Positions 26,733 through 32,993 of a stretch of 55,606 nucleotides of DNA are shown one piece after another. The stretch is from a virus. How positions within the stretch are numbered: position 1 is the first letter of the stretch; each line of letters opens with the position of its first letter. Location: positions 1-55,606 of the IMG/VR virus record IMGVR_UViG_3300030106_005674, one strand, 5' to 3'. The notes beneath the pieces are model-generated. The model saw only the letters and a program-made list of their open reading frames with translations, ran no database searches and was not told the DNA's origin. Made by a program: the position numbers and the translations under genes.

Positions 26733-26942
26733 TTAGTACGACCCCTTCTTGACCTTGTAGTGCGGATTTCCGCCGCCTTCCATGCTGTCGACGACCTTGG
26801 AAACTACCTTAGAATCTTTTTTGTGCTTGGTCGAAGCAGCTTTCAGGTTGTCTGACACTTCTGCCAGTGCAGCCTTGGCATCCTTCTTTTTCTTGCTGTC
26901 CTCAACAGCTTCCTTAGCTGCCTTGATTCTGTACTCTTTCAT
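26733..26942 (-). CDS. 69-aa basic helical protein
   Basis: A lysine/alanine-rich, probably all-helical protein (KAAKEAVEDSKKKKDAKAAL) lying between the 122-aa gene and the terminase. The start overlaps the preceding stop as TAATG. No family is recognised. Its composition is histone-like and would suit DNA binding or packing in the head. Confidence 0.6.
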   Translation of the reverse strand: MKEYRIKAAKEAVEDSKKKKDAKAALAEVSDNLKAASTKHKKDSKVVSKVVDSMEGGGNPHYKVKKGSY

Positions 26943-27310
26943 TACTTGCTCACTTGTTCGACAATCTCTGTAAATAAGTCTGAAGCATCAAGCTCAGGCT
27001 CTGGAAGTTGCTTTTGTGGCTGAGCTTCAATCACTTGCTTTGGCGGCTCACCGCTCATTTGAACAAGCTGACCGATGATGTTGACGCTGGAGTCTCCTCC
27101 AGTGAGTCCTTCCATAGAGATGAGAGAGTACACCAGTTCTGCCCACTGCCTCATTTCTCGGGCGGCGGACACTGTGACTTCCTTACGCGCGATAGCGCCC
27201 ATCATCTCAGCACCGAAATCTTTTAGGTCATTCGAAGAACGAATTTTTCCAGCCTGAGCCATCTCAAGAATGGCCTCCGGAGTCACCTCATCAGAATCAT
27301 CATCAAACAT
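26942..27310 (-). CDS. 122-aa protein, candidate small terminase subunit
   Basis: I start this gene at the ATG at 27310, which overlaps the TAA of the 103-aa gene (TAATG), rather than at the GTG six bases upstream. The product is acidic and helical (about residues 1-80: EAILEMAQAGKIRSSNDLKD, then AAREMRQWAELVYSLIS), with a polar linker and a short helical C-terminus ending FTEIVEQVSK. Small, helical proteins two genes before the large subunit are often the DNA-recognition (small) terminase subunit, and I offer this as the best candidate. No sequence signature confirms it. Confidence 0.6.
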   Translation of the reverse strand: MFDDDSDEVTPEAILEMAQAGKIRSSNDLKDFGAEMMGAIARKEVTVSAAREMRQWAELVYSLISMEGLTGGDSSVNIIGQLVQMSGEPPKQVIEAQPQKQLPEPELDASDLFTEIVEQVSK

Positions 27311-27621
27311 TACCACTTCACCTTGTTTGCCCAGTAGGCTGCGCTGAGTTTGCCCTTAGCAATGTTCTTGCCATGTCGGGCCTTGAAGCTCGCACGCTTC
27401 TTCTTCATCTTGTCAGATTCACCCTGCTTGGGCTTGCCTGCGGTGCTGGCACCTTGCTCACCGAATCGAATTAGTTTTGTCCGGTCGCCTTCTTTCGCCA
27501 TAACTACGTGACTCTTCTTTGGGTGGTCAGGAGTTCTTTTTGGTTGGTTGAACCCTTTTAGGCCCAGCCTCTTCATCACAGCCCGTGCCCGTGCATGCTT
27601 CTTCTTAGCGGTAATCGACAC
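27310..27621 (-). CDS. 103-aa conserved basic phage protein
   Basis: A strongly basic protein. Its C-terminal half, with TKLIRFGEQGASTAGKP and SFKARHGKNIAKGK then SAAYWANKVKW, matches a family of small uncharacterised proteins that I know from many marine tailed phages. The function is unknown; the conserved KARH...AAYWA.KVKW end suggests a defined fold rather than disorder. It is coupled to the next gene by TAATG. Presence of this protein is one hint that the phage is from an aquatic environment. Confidence 0.75.
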   Translation of the reverse strand: MSITAKKKHARARAVMKRLGLKGFNQPKRTPDHPKKSHVVMAKEGDRTKLIRFGEQGASTAGKPKQGESDKMKKKRASFKARHGKNIAKGKLSAAYWANKVKW

Positions 27622-27629
27622 AACTATTC

Positions 27630-28541
27630 CTATACGTGAGTCATCTTGAGCCAGGAGGGGTGCTGGTCCTTGTACTGCATAAGTATTTTACGACCACCAA
27701 TCACTCGTTCTCCACCGAGTTTATTCTCTCTCAGCCATAATAGCTTTGATTCCAGTGTAGGCCAAACGACGCCATCTTTGTAGAGGGGCCTATCGATTCT
27801 TGTATGACGCGCGCCACTTTTCAGTTGACCATCTATGTACGGATGTTCGACTAATTTTTTTAGTGCAGCCTTGTCGGCATACGAACTTCCGCCATTTACG
27901 CCGCCAGCCCTACGCATCGACTTGCCTTCCAGGAGCGCAAGTGCTACACGAGATACGTGCCGAGACGTACAGGCAGGGCGAAGATCACAGCCCAAGGCCC
28001 ACACCGCGAACCTCTTCTTCGTCATGGCATGCCGAATGAAATTAGACATAAGGCCATACAAGCCTTTTGATACCAGGGCCTGACTCCCGCCCAATAGTTG
28101 TCTTATAGAAGGCTCGCTCAGCCCAGCAAGCCACCAGTAGGTTACCGACATCTCCAATCGGTTAGCGCCTTTCGCCAATTGCCAGAACCCCCTGCTTGGT
28201 TCTATGAGCATCGCGCACGCTGCCTCGTACGGCGTCGGCGGCTCCTTTAAGCCCCACGCTGCCCGTACTTGCTCGGGCCATTCTTTCGGCGCAACCAGAA
28301 ATCCATCGTGAAAAACTCCGTGGCAGAAGTTCCGGTCTTGCCAGACTACCCACCGGATTCCCTCCAGAGTTTTTCTGAACGCAGAATTACTGCACATCGT
28401 CCACTTCTTCTCCCTTTCTATCAGCGGAGTGTAGTAGCCGTTGGCTAATGCCCAGTGGTAGAGCGTCGTGTTTGACTTCGCGAACTGCGTGGCTGGTATT
28501 TCTGGCGACCTATAAAGAAGCGCCATCCAAGGGTCTTGCAT
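27630..28541 (-). CDS. 303-aa first gene of the late operon, unknown
   Basis: This is the first minus-strand gene after the divergence point. The sequence is helical with many Trp, Arg and His residues. A helix-turn-helix-like stretch (LSEPSIRQLLGGSQALVSKG) occurs near residues 145-165. I do not recognise the family; a DNA-recognition role (late regulator or terminase partner) is possible. No Shine-Dalgarno precedes the ATG: a TAATAT -10 ends only six bases upstream, which suggests a leaderless transcript. The next in-frame ATG (codon 6) has no better site. Confidence 0.7.
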   Translation of the reverse strand: MQDPWMALLYRSPEIPATQFAKSNTTLYHWALANGYYTPLIEREKKWTMCSNSAFRKTLEGIRWVVWQDRNFCHGVFHDGFLVAPKEWPEQVRAAWGLKEPPTPYEAACAMLIEPSRGFWQLAKGANRLEMSVTYWWLAGLSEPSIRQLLGGSQALVSKGLYGLMSNFIRHAMTKKRFAVWALGCDLRPACTSRHVSRVALALLEGKSMRRAGGVNGGSSYADKAALKKLVEHPYIDGQLKSGARHTRIDRPLYKDGVVWPTLESKLLWLRENKLGGERVIGGRKILMQYKDQHPSWLKMTHV

Positions 28542-28547
28542 TAGTAC

Positions 28548-28576
28548 ATATTAGTCAGCAGGAATATTTTGTGCAA
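28548..28576 (-). promoter_or_regulatory. Late-operon promoter, minus strand
   Basis: TTGCAC (28576-28571) and TAATAT (28553-28548) are separated by exactly 17 bases on the minus strand. The predicted start of transcription falls on or next to the ATG of the 303-aa gene at 28541, giving a leaderless or near-leaderless mRNA for the whole packaging and structural operon. Both hexamers match the sigma70 consensus at 4 of 6 positions. Confidence 0.5.
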
Positions 28577-29153
28577 CATAGGCGGGTCCCTATTGGAACG
28601 GTCATATATGCAATTCTGCCGAGAAAAATGGCGTTGGGTATACGTGTGAGAGAGGAGTCCCAAAGAAAAATGGCAAGCGCGGTGAGGGGGGGATGGCCTC
28701 GCGCGCCTGCGAAATAATACTGCTCGCCTGCGCGCACGCGCTTCCTCTTTTTGTTTCGGCAAGCCTCGGGCTCTGGTGGTGCCCCGTGTCCTCTGGGTTT
28801 CAGGGGGGAGGGGAACCCGAAAGGCGCGACCAGGCAGCGAGAAAAGCGCGACCGTGCCGCGAGTGGTACCACCTTTCTGGTGTTGCCATGTCAATAGCAA
28901 CAGGCTCGACGTACAGCGTTTAGCGAAATTAAATCGAAAAAAGTTTGCTCTGGGTTTCTTCAACAATTCCGCACACTTAGCAATGTCAAGGGCGAGACGT
29001 ACAGCGAATAGACATGTGGTACCAGAGAGAGCAAGTTCAGAGGGCGAGACGGGAACAGCCGAGGAGGCACCAACCCACAGCGAGGGCACCCGTCACCCTC
29101 CCCACCCTGATGCACTGCCCGCAGCTACGATGCCGCAGTGACGCGAATCAGAG
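28577..29153. other. Divergent control region, GC-rich, with repeats
   Basis: About 580 bases without a credible gene lie between the divergent operons. The part from about 28680 to 29110 is GC-richer than its surroundings with CpG-dense tracts (GCGCGCCTGCG, then CTGCGCGCACGCGC). Imperfect direct repeats share GACGTACAGCG (about 28908 and 28997), preceded by ATGTCAA in both copies; GGGCGAGACG recurs near 29043. GTGGTACCAC is a perfect palindrome at about 28864, echoed by TGTGGTACCA near 29015. This may be a replication origin or an operator region for early/late switching. No function is proven. Confidence 0.5.
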
Positions 29154-29234
29154 ACCATCCTTCGGGTGGTGAGGCAACCGGGTAGCCGGGGCATTCAGTC
29201 CCGACGCCCTTAACCTCACCAAACACAGGATGGT
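29154..29234 (+). promoter_or_regulatory. Leader able to sequester the first early ribosome site
   Basis: ACCATCC (29154-29160) is a perfect complement of GGATGGT (29228-29234), which contains the AGGA Shine-Dalgarno of the 153-aa gene. Inside, GGTGAGG (29168-29174) pairs with CCTCACC (29214-29220), and CGGG with CCCG inside that. ACCATCC can also pair with nearby GGGTGGT (29164-29170, one wobble, TTC loop), which would break the inner GGTGAGG helix and free the SD. The two states are exclusive, as in translational switches. Confidence 0.5.
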
Positions 29235-29239
29235 GAACC

Positions 29240-29701
29240 ATGGCACGAATCAACGCCATGAACAAGACAGCAGAGACAGCAACCCAAGCCAGCGAGGTGT
29301 TCAAGGCAGTAGCCCACAACATCACGCGAAACGGCAAGCCGGTCGACAACGCGTTCGCCGCGGTCCTCATGGACAGCACGGGCGCAATCGTTGACCAGCT
29401 CTCATTCGAGATCTTCTCGAGTGCCGCCAAGGCGGAAGCCGCTGGGCTCGAGCACTGGCCGCAAGCCGCCATCGACATCGACACTCTGACCGCTCAATTC
29501 GAAGAGCGGCTCAAGGCGAAGATCCCGAAGATGGTAGCGGCTGAGCGCAAACGGCTCCAGCTTCTTCAGGCTGCTCGTCAGCTGGTCGCGGACGGCGAGG
29601 CCGACAACATCGAGGACGCTACCAAGCGACTCAAGTCGGAGGCCAAGGCCAACAAGACTGGAGATGACGACAACGTCCTCGCTGACTTGACCGCCGAGTA
29701 A
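29240..29701 (+). CDS. 153-aa early protein, unknown
   Basis: First gene of the plus-strand early block, begun at ATG 29240 after AGGA. It is helical, Ala- and Lys-rich, with a compact N-terminal domain (VFKAVAHNITRNGKPVDNAF, then a beta-like VLMDSTGAIVDQLSFEIF) and a charged C-terminal helix (about residues 90-153). GC and codon use (many GCC, CTC and CGA/GAC) are higher in GC than the replication genes. I do not recognise it. As the first early gene it may target host functions. Confidence 0.7.
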   Translation: MARINAMNKTAETATQASEVFKAVAHNITRNGKPVDNAFAAVLMDSTGAIVDQLSFEIFSSAAKAEAAGLEHWPQAAIDIDTLTAQFEERLKAKIPKMVAAERKRLQLLQAARQLVADGEADNIEDATKRLKSEAKANKTGDDDNVLADLTAE

Positions 29702-29713
29702 TCGGCACCCCAG

Positions 29714-29739
29714 GGGGGCCCGGATGGGCCGGGCTCCCC
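29714..29739 (+). terminator. GC-rich hairpin after the 153-aa gene
   Basis: GCCCGG (29718-29723) pairs with CCGGGC (29729-29734); GGGG (29714-29717) and CCCC (29736-29739) extend the helix across a bulged T. A ten-pair stem follows 13 bases after the stop. There is only a short T-poor tail (TCCTT), so it could be an attenuator or mRNA-stabilising hairpin rather than a full terminator. Confidence 0.5.
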
Positions 29740-29768
29740 TCCTTCATCCCATACCAGCAGGAGAAAAC

Positions 29769-29987
29769 ATGGGAACCAACAACGGAGTTCAAGTGAAGTG
29801 CTCACGCATTGAAGACACCGTCTTCATTGAGTTTCACATTGACGGGCTACTCGCCAAGGTCCATGAAGACCACGACGCCATCGACGCTGACCACATCAGC
29901 GCACGGGCCGAGTACCTTCAGGATGCACTGGACAAGCTCACCCGAGATCAAGTGCTCGAGCTGCTCTGGCCGCGCCGAGTACGCTGA
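29769..29987 (+). CDS. 72-aa acidic early protein
   Basis: I start at ATG 29769 because CAGGAG lies 6 bases upstream; an upstream in-frame ATG at 29724 lies within the hairpin and lacks an SD. The protein is small and acidic, rich in Asp, His and Glu (KVHEDHDAIDADHISARAEY), with a beta-like N-terminus (IEDTVFIEFHIDGLL) and helical C-terminus. Unrecognised. Small acidic early phage proteins often bind and inhibit host enzymes, a possibility only. Confidence 0.65.
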   Translation: MGTNNGVQVKCSRIEDTVFIEFHIDGLLAKVHEDHDAIDADHISARAEYLQDALDKLTRDQVLELLWPRRVR

Positions 29988-29994
29988 CCCCCCT

Positions 29995-30019
29995 GCCTCC
30001 GCCCGCTGTGGGCGGGGGC
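29995..30019 (+). terminator. GC-rich hairpin after the 72-aa gene
   Basis: GCCTCCGCCC (29995-30004) pairs with GGGCGGGGGC (30010-30019) over ten pairs with one wobble and a five-base loop, starting seven bases after the stop. The downstream sequence TTCACC is not T-rich, so termination would be partial at best. Confidence 0.5.
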
Positions 30020-30043
30020 TTCACCCCAACAACAGGAAAGACA

Positions 30044-30229
30044 ATGACAGAAAGAAACAACAACATCAACTGGCTAAAAAACTGGGCGGAATACAAGAAA
30101 AGAAGAGCTGAAGAGATAGAGCGGGAGCGGGAGGAAAAGGTCCGAGAAATGGTTCGGAAGTGGCAAGCCGCGTGCCGCCACGCCGCTGCTACTGGCTCGA
30201 GCCTCTACCCCAAGGGGGAGGACGAGTGA
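30044..30229 (+). CDS. 61-aa charged helical early protein
   Basis: Start at ATG 30044, seven bases after an ACAGGAAAG ribosome site that resembles the sites of the MoxR and DUF6744-like genes downstream. The protein is almost wholly a charged helix (RRAEEIEREREEKVREMVRK, about residues 20-39), ending in CRHAAATGSSLYPKGEDE. It probably forms a coiled coil. No family or function is recognised. Confidence 0.6.
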   Translation: MTERNNNINWLKNWAEYKKRRAEEIEREREEKVREMVRKWQAACRHAAATGSSLYPKGEDE

Positions 30230-30234
30230 GCCTC

Positions 30235-30260
30235 AGGCTCCACCCTCCGGGGTGGGGCCT
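30235..30260 (+). terminator. Strong hairpin after the 61-aa gene
   Basis: AGGCTCCACCC (30235-30245) and GGGTGGGGCCT (30250-30260) form an 11-pair stem with one wobble and a TCCG loop, beginning 6 bases past the stop. No T-run follows. It opens the structured stretch that continues to 30357. Confidence 0.55.
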
Positions 30261-30357
30261 ATGACTGTCCCAGTGCAGGCTTCGCTGCGGGTAACGTAGC
30301 GGACGGTCATCAAGTTGGACTGCGGAAGTGGCGCAGCCGCTGACGCTATGACCGTCC
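30261..30357 (+). ncRNA. Structured segment with two mutually exclusive helices
   Basis: GGACGGTCAT (30301-30310) can pair with ATGACTGTCC (30261-30270, one wobble) on one side or ATGACCGTCC (30348-30357, perfect) on the other. Each alternative encloses a small hairpin: GCAG/CTGC (30275-30288) and CTGCG/CGCAG (30320-30336). It follows a strong hairpin and has no reading frame of note. It looks like a conformational switch, attenuator or small RNA domain in the leader between the early genes and the MoxR/VWA operon; the function is unknown. Confidence 0.45.
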
Positions 30358-30407
30358 TGGTCTGCTGGGTTAGTGTAAATCCTGAGACGAGCCGAGAATC
30401 CTCCGGG

Positions 30408-30520
30408 GAAAAGCCAAGCCGGAGGAAAAGCCACGGCCGAAAAGCCACGGGAGAAAAGCGCTCGTCTCGCGCGGGGGAAAAGCCAAAGCCCTCAGCTTTT
30501 TTTGTGGATTGAAAAGCCAA
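30408..30520 (+). repeat. Six iteron-like GAAAAGC repeats
   Basis: GAAAAGC occurs at 30408, 30425, 30439, 30453, 30477 and 30511, five of the six extended as GAAAAGCCA. The first four are spaced 17, 14 and 14 bases apart. Such a short, same-orientation cluster in a non-coding stretch resembles binding iterons for an initiator or a regulator. They sit between the early genes and the promoter-like motifs of the MoxR operon. Confidence 0.6.
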
Positions 30521-30915
30521 GCCAGTTTTATCCGTGCGAGTTTTCTTCGAAGTAAAACAGAAGCTGGGTTTCTTTGGCTCCAGTTTTTTTGAGCGCTTTT
30601 CTGGCGTCCGTTCTTGTCTCGGAGGGTGGCTCGGAGGGGTCCGCGATATGGCAGGTTGAACCTGGGTTATCGGCGGATACGTCATATGCGCCACCTGTGG
30701 TATCAGAGGGACTCCGCGAAAAGGTAGGTTTAACCTACCATATGGAGCAATCGATTCTATTCTGGCGTCAGATATGGTATTATAGGGCGTGCTTCAGCAC
30801 AGGGGGAGAGGTGCGTTTTTTGCGCCTCATAAAAGCGAGCCCCAAAATCCCGGCAATTTCGCCAACAAAAAAACCCGCAGAAATTCTCTGCACTTTCCCA
30901 ACAGGAAAAACAATC
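30521..30915 (+). promoter_or_regulatory. Control region of the MoxR/VWA operon
   Basis: No credible gene is present in these 395 bases. They hold one copy of CAGAAGCTGGGTTTC (30558-30572), two palindromes with the core AGGTTKAACCT (30652-30664 and 30723-30739, the second extended to GGTAGGTTTAACCTACC), and two copies of TRTGGTATYAKRGGG (30696-30710 and 30773-30787). The palindrome-to-TATGGTAT spacing is 43-47 bases in both pairs. The same three motif types recur before the replication operon at 36442-36711. I infer phage promoters or operators. A small hairpin (AGGTGCG/TGCGCCT, near 30810-30828) lies in the leader. Confidence 0.6.
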
Positions 30916-32055
30916 ATGTCAGCAAACATTCATTTCGAACTTCTTTCCCTGGCAATTCAAGCCCAACTAAACTGCGACACCGCTCCGCCGGTGCGCCTCG
31001 TCGGACGCGCGGGCGTCGGCAAAAACAAAGGCGGTGTCGAACTGGCCGCTAAACTTCTGGACCTGAATTACGTCTACATTCCTGTGCCCCGTCACGACCC
31101 TGCAGAATTCAACGGCTACCCGTACATCTGCAGCGAAACTCAATCGATGCGTTTCTACCCACCGCACTGGGCCAAGCAAGTAGAAGAACACGGACCCGAA
31201 AAGTTCATCCTGTTTTTCGATGAGGCTTCAGACGGTACGCGGATGACGCAAGCTGCAATGCACGGAGTTTTGACCGACGGCGTAATCGGAGAAGTTTCCG
31301 TCAAGGGTGCCCCGATGGTCATGGCGATGAACCCTTCAAACATCGCGACGACCGGCGGAACAATTAGCCATCCTTTCTGTACTCGTACTTTCACCATCGA
31401 ATGGGAGCCCAGTAAGCACGATTGGATTCGTCAGATTCGCCAAGGTTCTTGGGATTCTCCAGAGCAAGTGAGATTGCCCAAGGGTTGGCAATCCACGATT
31501 GCTACGTCGCAAGCTATGGTCGGTAACTTCCTGTCCAAGTTTCCACAGCACGTGGAGATCTCAGAAAAAGAGCTAATGGAACGGGGAGAAGATACTGACA
31601 AGCCCGCGCACACTCGTCGTACATGGGAACATTTCTGGACCCTTCGCGCTGCTGCCCATGCTTCTGGTCAAACGCATCTCATGCATATGATTGCCGAAGG
31701 TACTGTGGGTGCTCCCGGTATTGAATATCTTTCTTGGGAGAAAGACCTGGAGTTCGGTGACCCAGAATTGTGGCTCAACAATCCACGTCAGCAAACATTC
31801 CCAGAGGATGACGACCGCGTTTTTGCTGTCATCAATGCTGTTCTTTCCTCTGTTCTTGCCAACAATACTCCCGCACGTTGGGCCAAAGGTTGGGAATTTC
31901 TGGAGTACTGCTATGACATGGAATTCGGAGACCTCGCCGCACTCGGCGCTCCGATGCTCGCTCGTAACCGTGGAGCCGCCAAGGGTATCCCTTCTGCTGC
32001 TCGTAAATTCTTCCCTATTCTCAAGGCTGCTGGTCTTGTCGGAGGTGAGGCATGA
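30916..32055 (+). CDS. MoxR-like AAA+ ATPase
   Basis: I start at ATG 30916, preceded by ACAGGAAAAA; an open frame extends upstream through the control region and is rejected. The 379-aa product is a MoxR-family AAA+ ATPase: P-loop GRAGVGKNK (about residues 30-38, K36), Walker B FILFFDEASD (about 96-105), sensor 1 MVMAMNPSN (about 135-143) and an arginine-containing HPFCTRTF after it. The residue after the P-loop lysine is Asn37 rather than Ser or Thr. MoxR proteins remodel partner proteins together with a VWA protein; the VWA partner here is two genes downstream. Confidence 0.85.
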   Translation: MSANIHFELLSLAIQAQLNCDTAPPVRLVGRAGVGKNKGGVELAAKLLDLNYVYIPVPRHDPAEFNGYPYICSETQSMRFYPPHWAKQVEEHGPEKFILFFDEASDGTRMTQAAMHGVLTDGVIGEVSVKGAPMVMAMNPSNIATTGGTISHPFCTRTFTIEWEPSKHDWIRQIRQGSWDSPEQVRLPKGWQSTIATSQAMVGNFLSKFPQHVEISEKELMERGEDTDKPAHTRRTWEHFWTLRAAAHASGQTHLMHMIAEGTVGAPGIEYLSWEKDLEFGDPELWLNNPRQQTFPEDDDRVFAVINAVLSSVLANNTPARWAKGWEFLEYCYDMEFGDLAALGAPMLARNRGAAKGIPSAARKFFPILKAAGLVGGEA

Positions 32056-32993
32056 TTAGTCCTAACGAACAAAAGTACTGGCATCTTTTCCCGTACATGA
32101 CAGATCACAATCACAATACTTGTGGGCACACTTTCGAGGAACACAAGCAGCGTAGATATAGCGCTGTTTTCCCCAGCAAGTTGGTCAACGTAGTTACGGC
32201 CCGTCGTTTTGTGCCGTCCGGGAATTTCCCTCGGACGGTCACTACCAGCGTGGTGTGCTGTAAACAGCGTCACGCAATTACCTTTGGTATTGACGGCTCA
32301 ATTATTCTCCATGGTCCTGACACCATAGAAGAGCTTAAAACTATGGCCATGTTCTCTGGCGAGAAACCGCGGCGTCTCCAAGTTTATGAGGCTTGGATGG
32401 CTTGCACTTCTTTCGAGGAAGCTAAATCGAATTGGGGTGACCATGTTCTGAGCCAGTACCGCAAAGACATTCCACAGGTTGCGCGGCAAACTCTGAATTG
32501 GGCATACAAAACTAATTCGGGTCATTACACCGGGGATAATCCTAAGATTGTGAATCGTGAGATTCAGTTATGCCGTTCGCAGTATCGGCGTTCTTGGGAG
32601 GGAGGTCGCAAGCCCTCTCTTCAGGAGAAACTTCAGGAGCACCGATACAATCTTGCCAAAGAATACTTCGGACATCTTTGGTCATTGTTCAATGACATGT
32701 ACCGACCGTACATTTGCACCTGGAAACACAGAATCGACAAGCAATTGAAGTGGTTTCACACTGTCAGAAAACTTCGCCTTCACCAGGTGAAGTATGTCCG
32801 GACAGCAGACGACTACTCAAATGTTGGAAAAGTATTCGACTGCTTTTCCTTCCCTGGTCGGTCCATAAAAACTGATGTCATTGCGACCGTGGTTTTCCGT
32901 GACCGCAAAGATGAGAACAAAAAAGAATTCTGTCATGCACATCTTGTGTCTGACTACAACCAACGCAACTGGAGAATAGCAGAATGGCTCTAA
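32052..32993 (+). CDS. 313-aa protein of the MoxR/VWA operon, unknown
   Basis: It overlaps the ATPase gene (ATGA) and the VWA gene (10 bases), so it is tightly co-expressed and probably part of the same complex. The sequence is rich in His, Arg, Tyr, Trp and Cys: N-terminal YMTDHNHNTCGHTFEEHK and SVVCCKQRH suggest possible metal binding; the middle (about residues 150-250) is helical and basic. No family is recognised. It may be the adaptor or the substrate of the MoxR-VWA pair. Confidence 0.7.
   Translation: MISPNEQKYWHLFPYMTDHNHNTCGHTFEEHKQRRYSAVFPSKLVNVVTARRFVPSGNFPRTVTTSVVCCKQRHAITFGIDGSIILHGPDTIEELKTMAMFSGEKPRRLQVYEAWMACTSFEEAKSNWGDHVLSQYRKDIPQVARQTLNWAYKTNSGHYTGDNPKIVNREIQLCRSQYRRSWEGGRKPSLQEKLQEHRYNLAKEYFGHLWSLFNDMYRPYICTWKHRIDKQLKWFHTVRKLRLHQVKYVRTADDYSNVGKVFDCFSFPGRSIKTDVIATVVFRDRKDENKKEFCHAHLVSDYNQRNWRIAEWL

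Noticed and set aside
28541-29089. Minus-strand open frame of 182 codons in the divergent region
   Set aside because: No ribosome site, low-complexity Arg/Pro-rich product typical of GC-rich non-coding DNA, and it covers the promoter of the 303-aa gene.
30558-30597. Terminator at the CAGAAGCTGGG copy followed by a T-run
   Set aside because: Only a 4-bp stem (CTGG/CCAG) with a long loop can be drawn before the seven Ts, too weak to support, although partial termination is not excluded.
30233-30694. Minus-strand open frame of 153 codons before the MoxR operon
   Set aside because: Would run against the plus operon through hairpins, iteron-like repeats and palindromes; product is Pro/Lys/Ser-rich and not protein-like.
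30574-30915. N-terminal extension of the MoxR-like protein
   Set aside because: Open frame continues upstream by 114 codons but contains the repeated control motifs; a good SD and ATG exist at 30916 and the product from there begins as MoxR proteins do.
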